DNA of 64,000 nucleotides from the NCBI RefSeq assembly GCF_008757455.1, contig NZ_VCMV01000029.1, forward strand, positions 1-64,000. Reading direction: 5' to 3'. The stretch's first letter is position 1; each line of letters opens with the position of its first letter. The position numbers and the translations under genes were made by a program. A model generated the notes under the pieces. The model ran no database searches and had not been told where the DNA came from. It was given only the letters and a program-made list of their open reading frames with translations. Below, piece by piece: positions 1 through 7,952 of the stretch. This DNA is from Microvirga brassicacearum (GTDB lineage Bacteria > Pseudomonadota > Alphaproteobacteria > Rhizobiales > Beijerinckiaceae).

Positions 1-238
1 GATTGTTCGAGCTCGGGACCCATGCCGGCTCGGGGAATTGATCGACGAGGCATTTTGCAGCGCTATTGACGAAGCGGGCGTAGGTGGATGGCCCGGTGTC
101 AAGGACGACTGCGCCGTCCTTGACAACAAGTGCGCGGTTTGCAGCACAGGGCCTCTGCGAGGTTGGCGGCCCGATCTGTGCGGTGGCTGCTGTTGCACAT
201 AGGACGAAGGCAAGAATCGGTAGCGCGAATCTGATCAT
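1..238 (-). CDS. Secreted protein of unknown function, 3' part beyond window
   Basis: An open frame starts at an ATG at 238 and runs off the left edge without a stop (79 codons visible). The N-terminus is a clear Sec signal peptide: a short charged start, a hydrophobic core (IRFALPILAFVLCATAATA) and a likely cleavage before Gln-Ile-Gly. The mature part has two cysteines and no motif I recognise. It lies on the same strand as the sulfatase, 174 bp downstream of its stop, so it may be the third gene of the FGE-sulfatase operon, although it could have its own promoter in that gap. Function unknown. Confidence 0.6.
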   Translation of the reverse strand, partial: MIRFALPILAFVLCATAATAQIGPPTSQRPCAANRALVVKDGAVVLDTGPSTYARFVNSAAKCLVDQFPEPAWVPSSNN

Positions 239-412
239 GATTTTCTCCACAGCCTCGAAAGGACGGTTATGGGTTCGCGGCGCTTGTTTGTCTCGATAAA
301 CGGTGGGTTCGTGTTCGTGATCGGTTGGAGCTCGATGCCGAACTTCTGCCCATCGGTTTTAGATGAGTGCGGAGAGGTCAGTAGACGCTATGTCCTCTCC
401 GCGCGCTTCACG

Positions 413-2122
413 TCAGTTGCCGGTGGGCATCGGGATGTTCATGCCGCCTTTTGCCAGTTCTTCCCGTACCCATTGGAACCTCTCATAATTCGAGAGTGTC
501 ATTGGACCTGTGTAGCCGAAGCTTTGCAATTTCCGTGGCGGGTATTTTACGTAGGTCTCCATGATTTTCTTGAGTTCTTCCTGCATCAACACGGCCATCC
601 AGGTGCGCTCGGTGAAGTTGTTCATGAAAATATCATAGCGTTCCTGTGGATCCTGCCAGAGATCGAAGACCTGCGGCACGGTCGCCACGTACTTCTCTGC
701 TCCCTTCCATCCGAGGTTGGAGTCGACCGCCAAGCCGCCCGTCTGCGCGCCGTCATCGCCTCGCAGATTGAACACGAACTTGTAATTGTTGACCCTGATC
801 GCGCCCGGCGAAAGCTCGTTCTCAGTGAAGTAGAACCAGCTCTTGCGCTGCGACTTTCCAGTGCCGAGCAGAATGGGCGACATGTCGTAGCTGTCGAAGA
901 CGATGGGCTGATTGGCGCGGTCGTTTTCCGGCAGCTTGACGCCGGCGACGGAGGCGAACGTCGCCATCAGATCGAGACCGCCGACCAGGTCATGGCTCTT
1001 GGTGTTTGGCTTGATCTTGCCAGGCCACACCGCGATCGCCGGCACCCGGTTGCCGCCTTCGCGCACCGTACCCTTCGTCCCGCGTAAAGGCGTATAGCCG
1101 GCATCGGGATAGACGTCCTGCCAGGCGCCATTGTCGGTCGTGTAGAACACCAATGTGTTTTGGGCGAGACCGGTGGCCTGCAGCTTATCCAAGATGCGGC
1201 CAATACGGGTGTCGAGTTCAACAACACTGTCTGCATATTTGCTTTTCGACAGCGACTTGTGCTGGAACTCGGGCGCCGGCAGGTTCGGCTGGTGCACCTT
1301 CATAAAATTGACGTTGATATAGAATGGCGTGCTGGGCGTGCGTGCCGCATCATCGAGGAATTCGAGGGCGGCCTTCTCGACATAGCCGTCGAAGAAGGGA
1401 ATGCCGACGACGCCTTCCCGCCCATCGATGACCGGCGTATCGACATATTGTCCGTTGATCTTGAAGTCTTCCTTCGGAGGTTGCCCAGCGTTGCCGGACA
1501 GAGCACCTTTGGTCACCCGCTGGAACAGCTCTCGAAGGTCCGTCGGCATGTCGGGAAACCAGGTTGGGTCCGCGTAGGTGTAGGCGTTAAGATGGTACAA
1601 ACCAGCGTACTTCATCACGTCGTAGCCCTGCGCATTCGGCAGCGCGTAGTCGGCTTCGCCGAGATGCCATTTGCCGGTGAAGTAGGTTTTGTAGCCACCG
1701 GTCTTGAGTACCGAGCCCAGCGTCCATTCCGCCGCCGGCAGACCGCCGCCCTGGCCCTGGAACGCAACGGTTGTCATGCCGCTGCGGTTCGGAATACGAC
1801 CCGTCTGCATCGCCGCCCGGCCGGGTGTACAGCTCGGCTGCGCATAGAAGGAATGGAACATCATGCCTTGGCTGGCCAGCCGATCGATATTCGGCGTTTG
1901 CATTCCGCGGCCTTCACCCCCACCATAGGGACCGAGGTCGCCAAGCCCCGTATCGTCGGACACGATAAACAGGATGTTCGGCCGCTGTTGTTGAGGCGTC
2001 TGCGCGCCGGCTGGCGTGAACATCGTAGTAGCCGCGAGCGCGGTTGCGCCGAACAGCATCAGGCTTCGTCTTGTCCGCTTGTGCGCGAACTTTTCATTCG
2101 AGTCCGATATGAGCGTCTTCAT
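413..2122 (-). CDS. Secreted arylsulfatase family enzyme (type I, formylglycine-dependent)
   Basis: This is a 569-residue sulfatase that hydrolyses sulfate esters; the substrate cannot be read from sequence. Residues 1-40 form an export signal with arginines before a hydrophobic core and an AGA-Q cleavage site, so it should act in the periplasm or outside the cell. The alkaline-phosphatase-like fold starts at NILFIVSDD (metal-binding Asp-Asp near 56-57). The sulfatase signature CTPGR has its nucleophile precursor Cys98 in the C-x-P-x-R form. The K-W-H segment (TGKWHLGE) and the Asp-Asn metal pair (TTDNGAW) follow. Its ATG overlaps the stop of the upstream formylglycine-generating enzyme by four bases, which couples the enzyme to its activator. 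The family is certain; the substrate is not. Confidence 0.93.
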   Translation of the reverse strand: MKTLISDSNEKFAHKRTRRSLMLFGATALAATTMFTPAGAQTPQQQRPNILFIVSDDTGLGDLGPYGGGEGRGMQTPNIDRLASQGMMFHSFYAQPSCTPGRAAMQTGRIPNRSGMTTVAFQGQGGGLPAAEWTLGSVLKTGGYKTYFTGKWHLGEADYALPNAQGYDVMKYAGLYHLNAYTYADPTWFPDMPTDLRELFQRVTKGALSGNAGQPPKEDFKINGQYVDTPVIDGREGVVGIPFFDGYVEKAALEFLDDAARTPSTPFYINVNFMKVHQPNLPAPEFQHKSLSKSKYADSVVELDTRIGRILDKLQATGLAQNTLVFYTTDNGAWQDVYPDAGYTPLRGTKGTVREGGNRVPAIAVWPGKIKPNTKSHDLVGGLDLMATFASVAGVKLPENDRANQPIVFDSYDMSPILLGTGKSQRKSWFYFTENELSPGAIRVNNYKFVFNLRGDDGAQTGGLAVDSNLGWKGAEKYVATVPQVFDLWQDPQERYDIFMNNFTERTWMAVLMQEELKKIMETYVKYPPRKLQSFGYTGPMTLSNYERFQWVREELAKGGMNIPMPTGN

Positions 2123-3105
2123 TTATCGTTCCTCTGTCTGACCACGCATCGAAAGCCGACGTGGCTGGTTGAAGTATCAACAGGCTGCGGGTGACGCGCG
2201 GCCGGACGGTAACGGCGACAGTAATTGGGCGCGCACAGGTGAGAGCCGCCCTTGAGCACACGGCGCGGGATCAGCGTCTCAGGCTGGTGCGGATCGAAGC
2301 TCTGTTCCTCGCGGCCACCGCGCGGGTTCTCCGGGATGCAGCAGGCCTTCACGGCGTCTGCCTGATGCTTCGGCATGTAGAAGTCGCTCGTCCATTCCCA
2401 GACGTTGCCGATCATGTCGTAGAGGCCATGGCCGTTTGGTGGGAAGGCAGTGACGGGCGACGTACGCTCGAAGCCGTCCTCTGCGAGGTTTTGGAACGGA
2501 AAAGCGCCCTGCCAGGTGTTCGCCATTTGGTGTCCACCCGGCGTCAGCTCATCGCCCCAGGCGAACTCTGCTCCATCGACCCCTCCGCGGGCGGCGAACT
2601 CCCACTCGGCCTCGGTCGGCAGGTCCTTGCCCGCCCAGCGGGCATAGGCGAGCGCGTCTGCGTAGGCCACGTGCACCACGGGATGGTTGTCGAGGCCGTT
2701 GATGGTGCTCTTCCGGCCATAAGGGTGGCGCCAGTCGGCGCCTTTGAGCAGGGTCCACCACTGGCCCCAGTTCTGGAGATCGACCGGATGATCCGGCGGC
2801 GTGAAGACGAGCGAGCCCGCAAAGAGCATGTGCGGCAGAGCGCCGGGATAGTCCTTCGGGTTGGGCCGCTTCTCTGCGAACGTGACATGACCGGTGGCTC
2901 GAACGAATTCGCGGAACTCGCGATTTGTGATCGGCGTCCGGTCAATCCAGAACCCGTCGACGGTCACCCGGTGGACGGGTGCTTCCTCGGGATAGTGCCG
3001 ATCCGAACCCATCCGGAACGTGCCGCCGGGGATTTGAATCATGCCCGCGCGCGGATCATCCGTTGAACCGGTGTGCTGTTCATCTCCGAGTACAGCCTGC
3101 GTCAT
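2119..3105 (-). CDS. Formylglycine-generating enzyme (SUMF1/FGE family sulfatase activator)
   Basis: FGE oxidises the Cys of the sulfatase C-x-P-x-R motif to formylglycine. The 328-residue protein has the full fold, from IPGGTFRMGSD near residue 24, through the family signature PTEAEWEFAARGG and IGNVWEW, to a C-terminal GFRC. The two redox cysteines of aerobic FGEs are present as GGSHLC (Cys291) and NYC (Cys296). Their five-residue spacing matches Cys336/Cys341 of the human enzyme, so it should be active and not merely an FGE-fold relative. There is no signal peptide, so modification occurs in the cytoplasm before export. It is the first gene of the operon and overlaps the sulfatase start (ATGA). 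The promoter region is shared with the divergent sensor kinase and carries TCAGGGT boxes. Confidence 0.93.
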   Translation of the reverse strand: MTQAVLGDEQHTGSTDDPRAGMIQIPGGTFRMGSDRHYPEEAPVHRVTVDGFWIDRTPITNREFREFVRATGHVTFAEKRPNPKDYPGALPHMLFAGSLVFTPPDHPVDLQNWGQWWTLLKGADWRHPYGRKSTINGLDNHPVVHVAYADALAYARWAGKDLPTEAEWEFAARGGVDGAEFAWGDELTPGGHQMANTWQGAFPFQNLAEDGFERTSPVTAFPPNGHGLYDMIGNVWEWTSDFYMPKHQADAVKACCIPENPRGGREEQSFDPHQPETLIPRRVLKGGSHLCAPNYCRRYRPAARHPQPVDTSTSHVGFRCVVRQRNDK

Positions 3106-3164
3106 CGGCTTTGCTCTCGTCTTGGCAGGCCGGCAGTATCATCCAGCGCGCGGCCATCGGGCTA

Positions 3165-3316
3165 TCAGGGTCTATCCTGAAAATGGTGGAGGCAGACCCT
3201 GAATTTGTGTCTCTCGCCGGCCATGGTGACGGGAATCCAGCGCGAAGGGGGGCATTCGGGTGGCTGACCGCGGGCTCATGCCGATGCTGAGTCGACAGCG
3301 AACCAGCTCAGGGTTT
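3165..3316. promoter_or_regulatory. TCAGGGT box cluster between FGE and sensor kinase genes
   Basis: Three good copies of a 9-bp box occur: TCAGGGTCT at 3165-3173 (+), the same sequence on the minus strand at 3194-3202, and TCAGGGTTT at 3308-3316 (+). A weaker copy, TCAGGAT, lies on the minus strand at 3174-3180. The 17 bases at 3188-3204 recur exactly, inverted, at 5143-5159 in front of the response-regulator gene. This looks like an operator shared by the divergent FGE-sulfatase and kinase-regulator units. The likely binder is the NarL/LuxR-type regulator encoded next door (inference). Confidence 0.6.
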
Positions 3317-3394
3317 AACGTACGTTATCGGACCGAAGGTCCTCGTCGCGACCCCGATCCCGTTGCGTTACCCTTGCGGCCAGAGGTCTCCGTC

Positions 3395-5140
3395 ATGAGC
3401 GACGGTGCCGTCCCGAAGGTTGCGCGCTCACTTCCGGTGCCGCCCCGTCTGCGGGGCCGGCTGGCCCTGACGTTCGCAGCCGTCATCCTGGTCACCTGCG
3501 TCCTCGCCGCGGCGCTGCTGCTCTCGAATGCCCTGCATGAGCGCCATCACATTCGGGGGGATACTCTGGACACGGCCATTGCGCTGTCGTTCGGGTTCGA
3601 CCAGGAGGTGGCGGCCGGCAATGCCCTGCTCAAAGGTCTGTCCTCATCGCCTGCCCTGAAGTCCGGCGACGCCAAGGGCTTCTACGACCAGCTCAAAGCG
3701 ACGCCCATTACCGACGGGTCCTGGTTGATCCTCAGCGATCTGGACGGACAGGTCGCCAACACCCTCCGCGAGTTCGAAGCACCTCTTCCCCGACACCGGG
3801 ACTTTCCGACTTATCCGGAAGCCCTGAATCGGATTCGCGCGCGCGGCTGGGCGGTGTCCGGGCAAATGGGGAGCCTCCTAAAGCCCGGAACGACGGTCAT
3901 CGCGCTCAGCCTGCGGATCAACCACAACGACGGCACGATGAAAGGCTACATCACCACCATCCTCTCGCAGGATCGCCTCGGCATGATTCTGCAAGGTCAG
4001 GAGGTCCCCGAGGGATCGATGCGAGGCCTCTACGACCGCAAGAACCAACCGATCGTGACCATGAGAGGGGCCGAGACGTCGTCGCGGATTCCCATGCCAA
4101 ATGCCCTCGCTGCACGTCTCGCTGCCGTCAACTGGAGCGAGACGGTCGACGGCTTCGTTCAGGACATCGATGAGCGCGGCGTCCCGGTCTTGGTCGCGTA
4201 CCGCGGTTCCGGGGCAACCAACTGGACGACCGTGGTCGCGGTCCCGCTCGCCCAAGTCAACGCGCCGGTCACGGGCGTTTTGCGCCAGATGGCGGGGATG
4301 GCAGCTTTCCTCCTTCTGGCGGGCGGCCTCGCCGCACTGTTCACGGCTCGCCACCTGGAGCAGCCGCTCCGATCGCTGTCCGATCAGGTGAAGGGAGCGA
4401 AGAAGCAGGTCAGTGAGTTGTCCGGGCAGTTGCTTGCTCTCCAGGAGGAGGAGCGGCAACGCATCGCCCGCGAGCTACACGACTCGACGGCCCAGCACCT
4501 GGTGGCGGCAAATCTCGGCCTTGCGAGTCTTGGGCCGGAGGTCCAGCATAGTTTGAGCGGCCGCACGGCTCTGGCGGAGGTCGAGCGTCTGCTCACCGAG
4601 GCGCTCCGGGAATTGCGCATTTTCACCTATCTGCTGCATCCGCCGAATCTGGCGAAGGACGGCCTCCAGACCACGTTGCGGGATTTCGCCGAAGGCTTCG
4701 CCGGGCGGACGGGACTCGTCGCGCGCATCCGGATTCCGGAGGAGGTCGACGACCTGCCCCCCGACCTCCAGCGGGCAATCCTGCGCGTGGTGCAGGAGTC
4801 CCTCACCAACGTACATCGACACGCCGGTGCCTCGCACGTGTCAGTCGATGCACGAATCATTTCCGGACGGCTGTTTGTCCGCATCGGCGACAACGGACAC
4901 GGTATGGTTGCCCCGGCCCGGCCGGGTGGGCCGATCCGGCTCGGCGTGGGCGTTGCAGGCATGCGGGCCCGCCTGGAGCAGTTCGGCGGCGATCTGAGGA
5001 TCCGGACGGGCCGGAGCGGCACCGGCATCGTCGCAATGATCCCGGTCCCCAATGCCGGCCGGGCACCGCCACCTGCCGGACGCATGCGGCTGCCGTGGCT
5101 GCCGGGCCGAACCAAGACGGACGGCGAGGCCCTCTCCTGA
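3395..5140 (+). CDS. Membrane sensor histidine kinase, HisKA_3/NarL type
   Basis: The kinase has a short cytoplasmic tail, TM1 near residues 23-44, a periplasmic sensor region of about 250 residues, TM2 near 300-318, then a dimerisation helix with the HisKA_3 H-box RIARELHDSTAQHL (His362). A C-terminal HATPase domain follows (N-box VVQESLTNVHRHA, G-boxes IGDNGHG and GVGVAGMRAR). The signal is unknown; the periplasmic part could be a Cache-like sensor. I chose the ATG at 3395, preceded by AGAGG. An in-frame GTG at 3260 with a good AAGGGGGG upstream would add 45 arginine- and proline-rich residues and place an operator-like box inside the gene. The partner regulator lies 133 bp downstream. Divergence from FGE-sulfatase suggests it controls sulfate-ester use. 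Confidence 0.85.
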   Translation: MSDGAVPKVARSLPVPPRLRGRLALTFAAVILVTCVLAAALLLSNALHERHHIRGDTLDTAIALSFGFDQEVAAGNALLKGLSSSPALKSGDAKGFYDQLKATPITDGSWLILSDLDGQVANTLREFEAPLPRHRDFPTYPEALNRIRARGWAVSGQMGSLLKPGTTVIALSLRINHNDGTMKGYITTILSQDRLGMILQGQEVPEGSMRGLYDRKNQPIVTMRGAETSSRIPMPNALAARLAAVNWSETVDGFVQDIDERGVPVLVAYRGSGATNWTTVVAVPLAQVNAPVTGVLRQMAGMAAFLLLAGGLAALFTARHLEQPLRSLSDQVKGAKKQVSELSGQLLALQEEERQRIARELHDSTAQHLVAANLGLASLGPEVQHSLSGRTALAEVERLLTEALRELRIFTYLLHPPNLAKDGLQTTLRDFAEGFAGRTGLVARIRIPEEVDDLPPDLQRAILRVVQESLTNVHRHAGASHVSVDARIISGRLFVRIGDNGHGMVAPARPGGPIRLGVGVAGMRARLEQFGGDLRIRTGRSGTGIVAMIPVPNAGRAPPPAGRMRLPWLPGRTKTDGEALS

Positions 5141-5142
5141 TG

Positions 5143-5175
5143 ATTCAGGGTCTGCCTCCCGCAGTTTCAGGGTTT
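5143..5175. promoter_or_regulatory. Tandem TCAGGGT boxes upstream of response regulator gene
   Basis: TCAGGGTCT (5145-5153) and TCAGGGTTT (5167-5175) are direct repeats 22 bp apart, about two helical turns. The first lies within a 17-bp sequence repeated exactly in inverted orientation at 3188-3204. The second resembles 3308-3320, with one mismatch in 13. Their place in the kinase-regulator gap suggests separate, possibly autoregulated, transcription of the regulator gene. Confidence 0.55.
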
Positions 5176-5273
5176 CACGCAGGTGGGTCCGACTGCCCGG
5201 AGGTGTATTCTGCCTTGGAACTCGGGCTCACCGGAATCGCGGCAGCTACCGGTTCGCCGGAGAAAGTCTCACC

Positions 5274-5906
5274 ATGACACGCATCCTGATCGCCGACGAT
5301 CACGACGTGGTCCGCTCCGGTGTTCGGGCTATCCTGGAGGGACATGAGGGCTGGGAGGTGGTCGGCGAGGCAAAGGATGGCAAGGAGGCCATCGACCAGG
5401 CTGGTGCCACCCGGCCGGATATCGTGATTATCGACTACGCCCTGCCGCTGCTGAACGGGGTGGAGGCGACCCGGCAGATCAGGACTCGCGTCCCCGGCGT
5501 CGAGGTCCTCATCTTCACCATGCACGACACGGACAGCCTGGTGCGCGATGCTCTCGAGGCGGGCGCCCGGGGCTTCCTGCTCAAGTCCGATGCCAGGCAG
5601 TTCCTGATCTCGGCGGTAGAGAGCCTGGCAGTCCACAGGCCCTTCTTCACCGGAAAGGTCTCCGAGGCCCTGCTCGAGACCTACCTGTCGAAGGGATGCG
5701 CGCAGGAGTCAGCGCTGACTGCTCGTGAGAAGGCCGTGGTGCAACTCATCGCCGAAGGCAAGACCAACAAGCAGATCGCCGACATCCTCAGCATCAGCAC
5801 CAAGACGGTCGAGACCCATCGCGCGCTGACACTACGCAAGCTCAACCTCGACACGACGGCGGCGCTGATCCGCTACGCGATCCGCAACGGGCTGGTGGAG
5901 GCATGA
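5274..5906 (+). CDS. Response regulator, NarL/LuxR family
   Basis: This is the 210-residue partner of the preceding kinase. The receiver domain covers about residues 1-120: acidic pair in LIADDHDVV, phosphoacceptor Asp54 in IVIIDYALPLLNG, Thr in IFTMHDT and Lys in GFLLKSDA. A LuxR-type helix-turn-helix covers about 145-205 (LTAREKAVVQLIAEGKTNKQ). The start at 5274 follows GGAGAAAG at a normal distance. A longer in-frame extension back to 5052 overlaps the kinase gene and has no receiver-like sequence. The protein is expected to bind DNA as a phosphorylated dimer; the TCAGGGT boxes at 3165-3316 and 5145-5175 are natural target candidates. Confidence 0.92.
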   Translation: MTRILIADDHDVVRSGVRAILEGHEGWEVVGEAKDGKEAIDQAGATRPDIVIIDYALPLLNGVEATRQIRTRVPGVEVLIFTMHDTDSLVRDALEAGARGFLLKSDARQFLISAVESLAVHRPFFTGKVSEALLETYLSKGCAQESALTAREKAVVQLIAEGKTNKQIADILSISTKTVETHRALTLRKLNLDTTAALIRYAIRNGLVEA

Positions 5907-5974
5907 TCATTTGCTGCCGCGTTGGCCCGAGAAGAGTCAGCAGCAGGCAACGCGCGAATGACCGGTTCTGGCAG

Positions 5975-6150
5975 ATACTGTTGAAAAACCCATCGTTGAT
6001 CGTCTCGCTGCGACGTGATTCACTTTTTTGCAGTGAATCGTTAGGGGGTGCGGCGATGATGGGAGTTCAGGCGGAACCAGCACGGCTGTTCTACGATTTC
6101 CGCCTTGATGACCACGTCCCCGACAATCACTTCCTGCGGGGAAGGTCCGC
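5975..6150 (+). mobile_element. Truncated 5' end of an IS1182-family insertion sequence
   Basis: From 6055 the plus strand reads Met-Met-Gly-Val-Gln and then LFYDFRLDDHVPDNHFLRG. This closely matches the N-terminus I know for IS1182-family transposases (LFY.F.LEDHVP..H.LR). After about 30 residues the similarity stops and the frame ends at 6250, so the rest of the transposase is gone. In front lies a stretch beginning near CTGTTGAAAAAC (about 5979). It includes a perfect hairpin, GATTCACT (6018-6025) with AGTGAATC (6033-6040), typical of an IS end. The left boundary is approximate and no right end was found. The rest of 5907-6356 shows no gene. Confidence 0.65.
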
Positions 6151-6356
6151 TCGCCCCGCGAACCACTGGGAACGGCCGGCTGCCGGGCTCGCTCGGCTGC
6201 AAGCCCAGGCACGCTCGACCATCTCAACATCGGCGCCTCCCGCCTTATAACGAAGCGGCGTGCGTCAGGGCTTCCGTGTCGAAGGCGGTTGCGCTCATAT
6301 AAGCGTACAGGATGAGAACAACGCCACTGGGCCACAGCGGTCGGCACGGAGGACGA

Positions 6357-6929
6357 ATGTGTAATGACTACCGTTTGAAGGTCGACGTCACGAGGATCGT
6401 CGAGGCGTTCGCCGAACTGAAGATCAAGATCCGCTTCGACGAGGGGGCGCCGAACCTCGAAGCGCGCGACGACATCAAGATCACCGACACGGGACCGATC
6501 GTCCGCGGCGACGGCGACTTGGTGCAGCGGCGCTGGAGCTGGCCGGGACCGAACAGGCGGCCCGTCTACAATTTCCGGTCGGAGGGCCGCGAGTTCACGT
6601 CGGGCCGCTGCTTGATCGTGGCGGACGGCTTTTACGAATTCACCGATCCCAAGGACCCGAAGAAGAAGCGCAAGGACAAGTGGCTCTTCACGAAGCGCGG
6701 CGAAGCGATCTTCTGCATTGCCGGGATATGGCGAGACACGCCGGATGTTGGCGAAGCCTTCACGATGCTGACGATGGAGCCCGGAGCCGACATCGCGCCC
6801 TATCACGACCGGCAGATCGTCATCCTCGAGCGTGAAGCCTGGGCCGACTGGCTCGAGCCGTCGGTTTCGGCGAAGTCGCTGATCAAGCCACTTCCCGTCG
6901 GCGCCCTCGAGGTTGCACAGGTAGGGTAA
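6357..6929 (+). CDS. SRAP family protein (SOS response-associated peptidase, YedK/HMCES-like)
   Basis: SRAP proteins form a covalent thiazolidine link between Cys2 and abasic sites in single-stranded DNA, shielding them during replication. The gene starts MCNDYR at 6357 after GGAGGA, so Cys2 follows the initiator Met as the chemistry requires; an earlier in-frame ATG at 6312 would bury it. Other family landmarks are YNFRSEGREF (normally N-A-R-S-E), GFYEF with the active-site Glu, and the His in PYHDRQIVIL. At 190 residues it is somewhat short for the family and the C-terminus ends soon after the core, but the catalytic residues are all there. It stands alone beside an IS remnant. Confidence 0.88.
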   Translation: MCNDYRLKVDVTRIVEAFAELKIKIRFDEGAPNLEARDDIKITDTGPIVRGDGDLVQRRWSWPGPNRRPVYNFRSEGREFTSGRCLIVADGFYEFTDPKDPKKKRKDKWLFTKRGEAIFCIAGIWRDTPDVGEAFTMLTMEPGADIAPYHDRQIVILEREAWADWLEPSVSAKSLIKPLPVGALEVAQVG

Positions 6930-7185
6930 AGATCGCTGCGGACGTGGAGCTGGAGAGGCCTGGATGCCGGAGGACGAGCGAGATGATCGCACCAACGAGA
7001 TGACCCGGCTGGGGAGCGTAAGCTCCTCTGATTCAAGCCTATACATGGAAGAATGAGCTTGCCGAGCAGAAGCTTTGAATAGACCAACACCTCAGAGAGG
7101 CGCTTACGGACGCGGAGACAAAGCACAATCCCTATCACATGCTGGAGAGGGCAATTGGTGTAGCTTCGGTTTGCACGAGGCAGCT

Positions 7186-7611
7186 TCAGAAGCGCCGCAT
7201 GGAGATTGCCATTGAGATGGGATGTTCCCGCTTTTTCGATCTCGTCGAGAACGGCGCCCGGGCCTGCGAGCTTGTGCCGCGTGATGAGTGCCACCGGAAG
7301 GGATGGCTCTCCTGAAGACCAGCCGCGCGGAGTTCCTGATCCAGGGCCGCCCCATGATCCCCGAGATGTGCCAGATAAATGCGGCACCGTTGCTGCCAGG
7401 AGCGCCTCGTGACGGGTAGCGATCCCCAGGCACCAGCCAGGGCAGCGGCGACGTTTCGGATTTCCTCCACTTCTGCGCCAACAGTAAGTTGCTCGAGATT
7501 GTAGACGATGGCCGCGATGGCGATGTTGTCAGCTTTCTTCCGCAGCCGGGGCATCAATCTCTCCGCACAGGTGCGGATGTCGTGTTGGATATCGTTGGTA
7601 AAGAATGGCAT
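7186..7611 (-). pseudogene. Possible frameshifted gene of unknown function
   Basis: The frame from 7611 reads like a real soluble protein for about 100 residues (acidic helices around LEQLTVGAEVEEIRNVAAAL) and then degenerates into serine/arginine-rich text. At the same point, near 7305-7315, the neighbouring minus frame becomes protein-like (PVALITRHKLAGPGAVLDEI) and continues to about 7100. A similar switch occurs upstream, where an in-frame stretch (TPTEEELLIG) precedes the Met but a stop cuts it off near 7700. This pattern suggests one minus-strand gene of roughly 7100-7720 broken by two frameshifts. I do not recognise the family. It could also be chance. Confidence 0.3.
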
Positions 7612-7952
7612 CCCGATGAGGAGTTCCTCCTCGGTGGGCGTGGCCTTCCTGCGCGGCGGGCCGGATCGTCGAGTGAGTGGCTGGAAGTCATCGACGCGCC
7701 TTGCTCATCAAGAAAACAGTCCAACGGTCTCCCGCGGCCGTGCGAGGCGGTACCAACGCGAGAGCGTTCTGGCCCGTCCTTGCTGTTCTGCAAGCACCCA
7801 AAGATCAGAAGAGACGATATTACCGCCGGATCCCGGCAATACAGGATGACCGGTAACATCACCAACGAGGCACAGACTCGGTCTGATCATCGGGGCCCAA
7901 TTGTCGAGGATGGGGGTGCTGCTCAAATCAGCACCGGACGGGCATGCAGCAG

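Noticed and set aside
3260..3394. GTG start at 3260 for the sensor kinase, with a good ribosome site
   Set aside because: The extra 45 residues are unlike kinase N-termini and would put a repeated operator box inside the gene. Kept only as an alternative.
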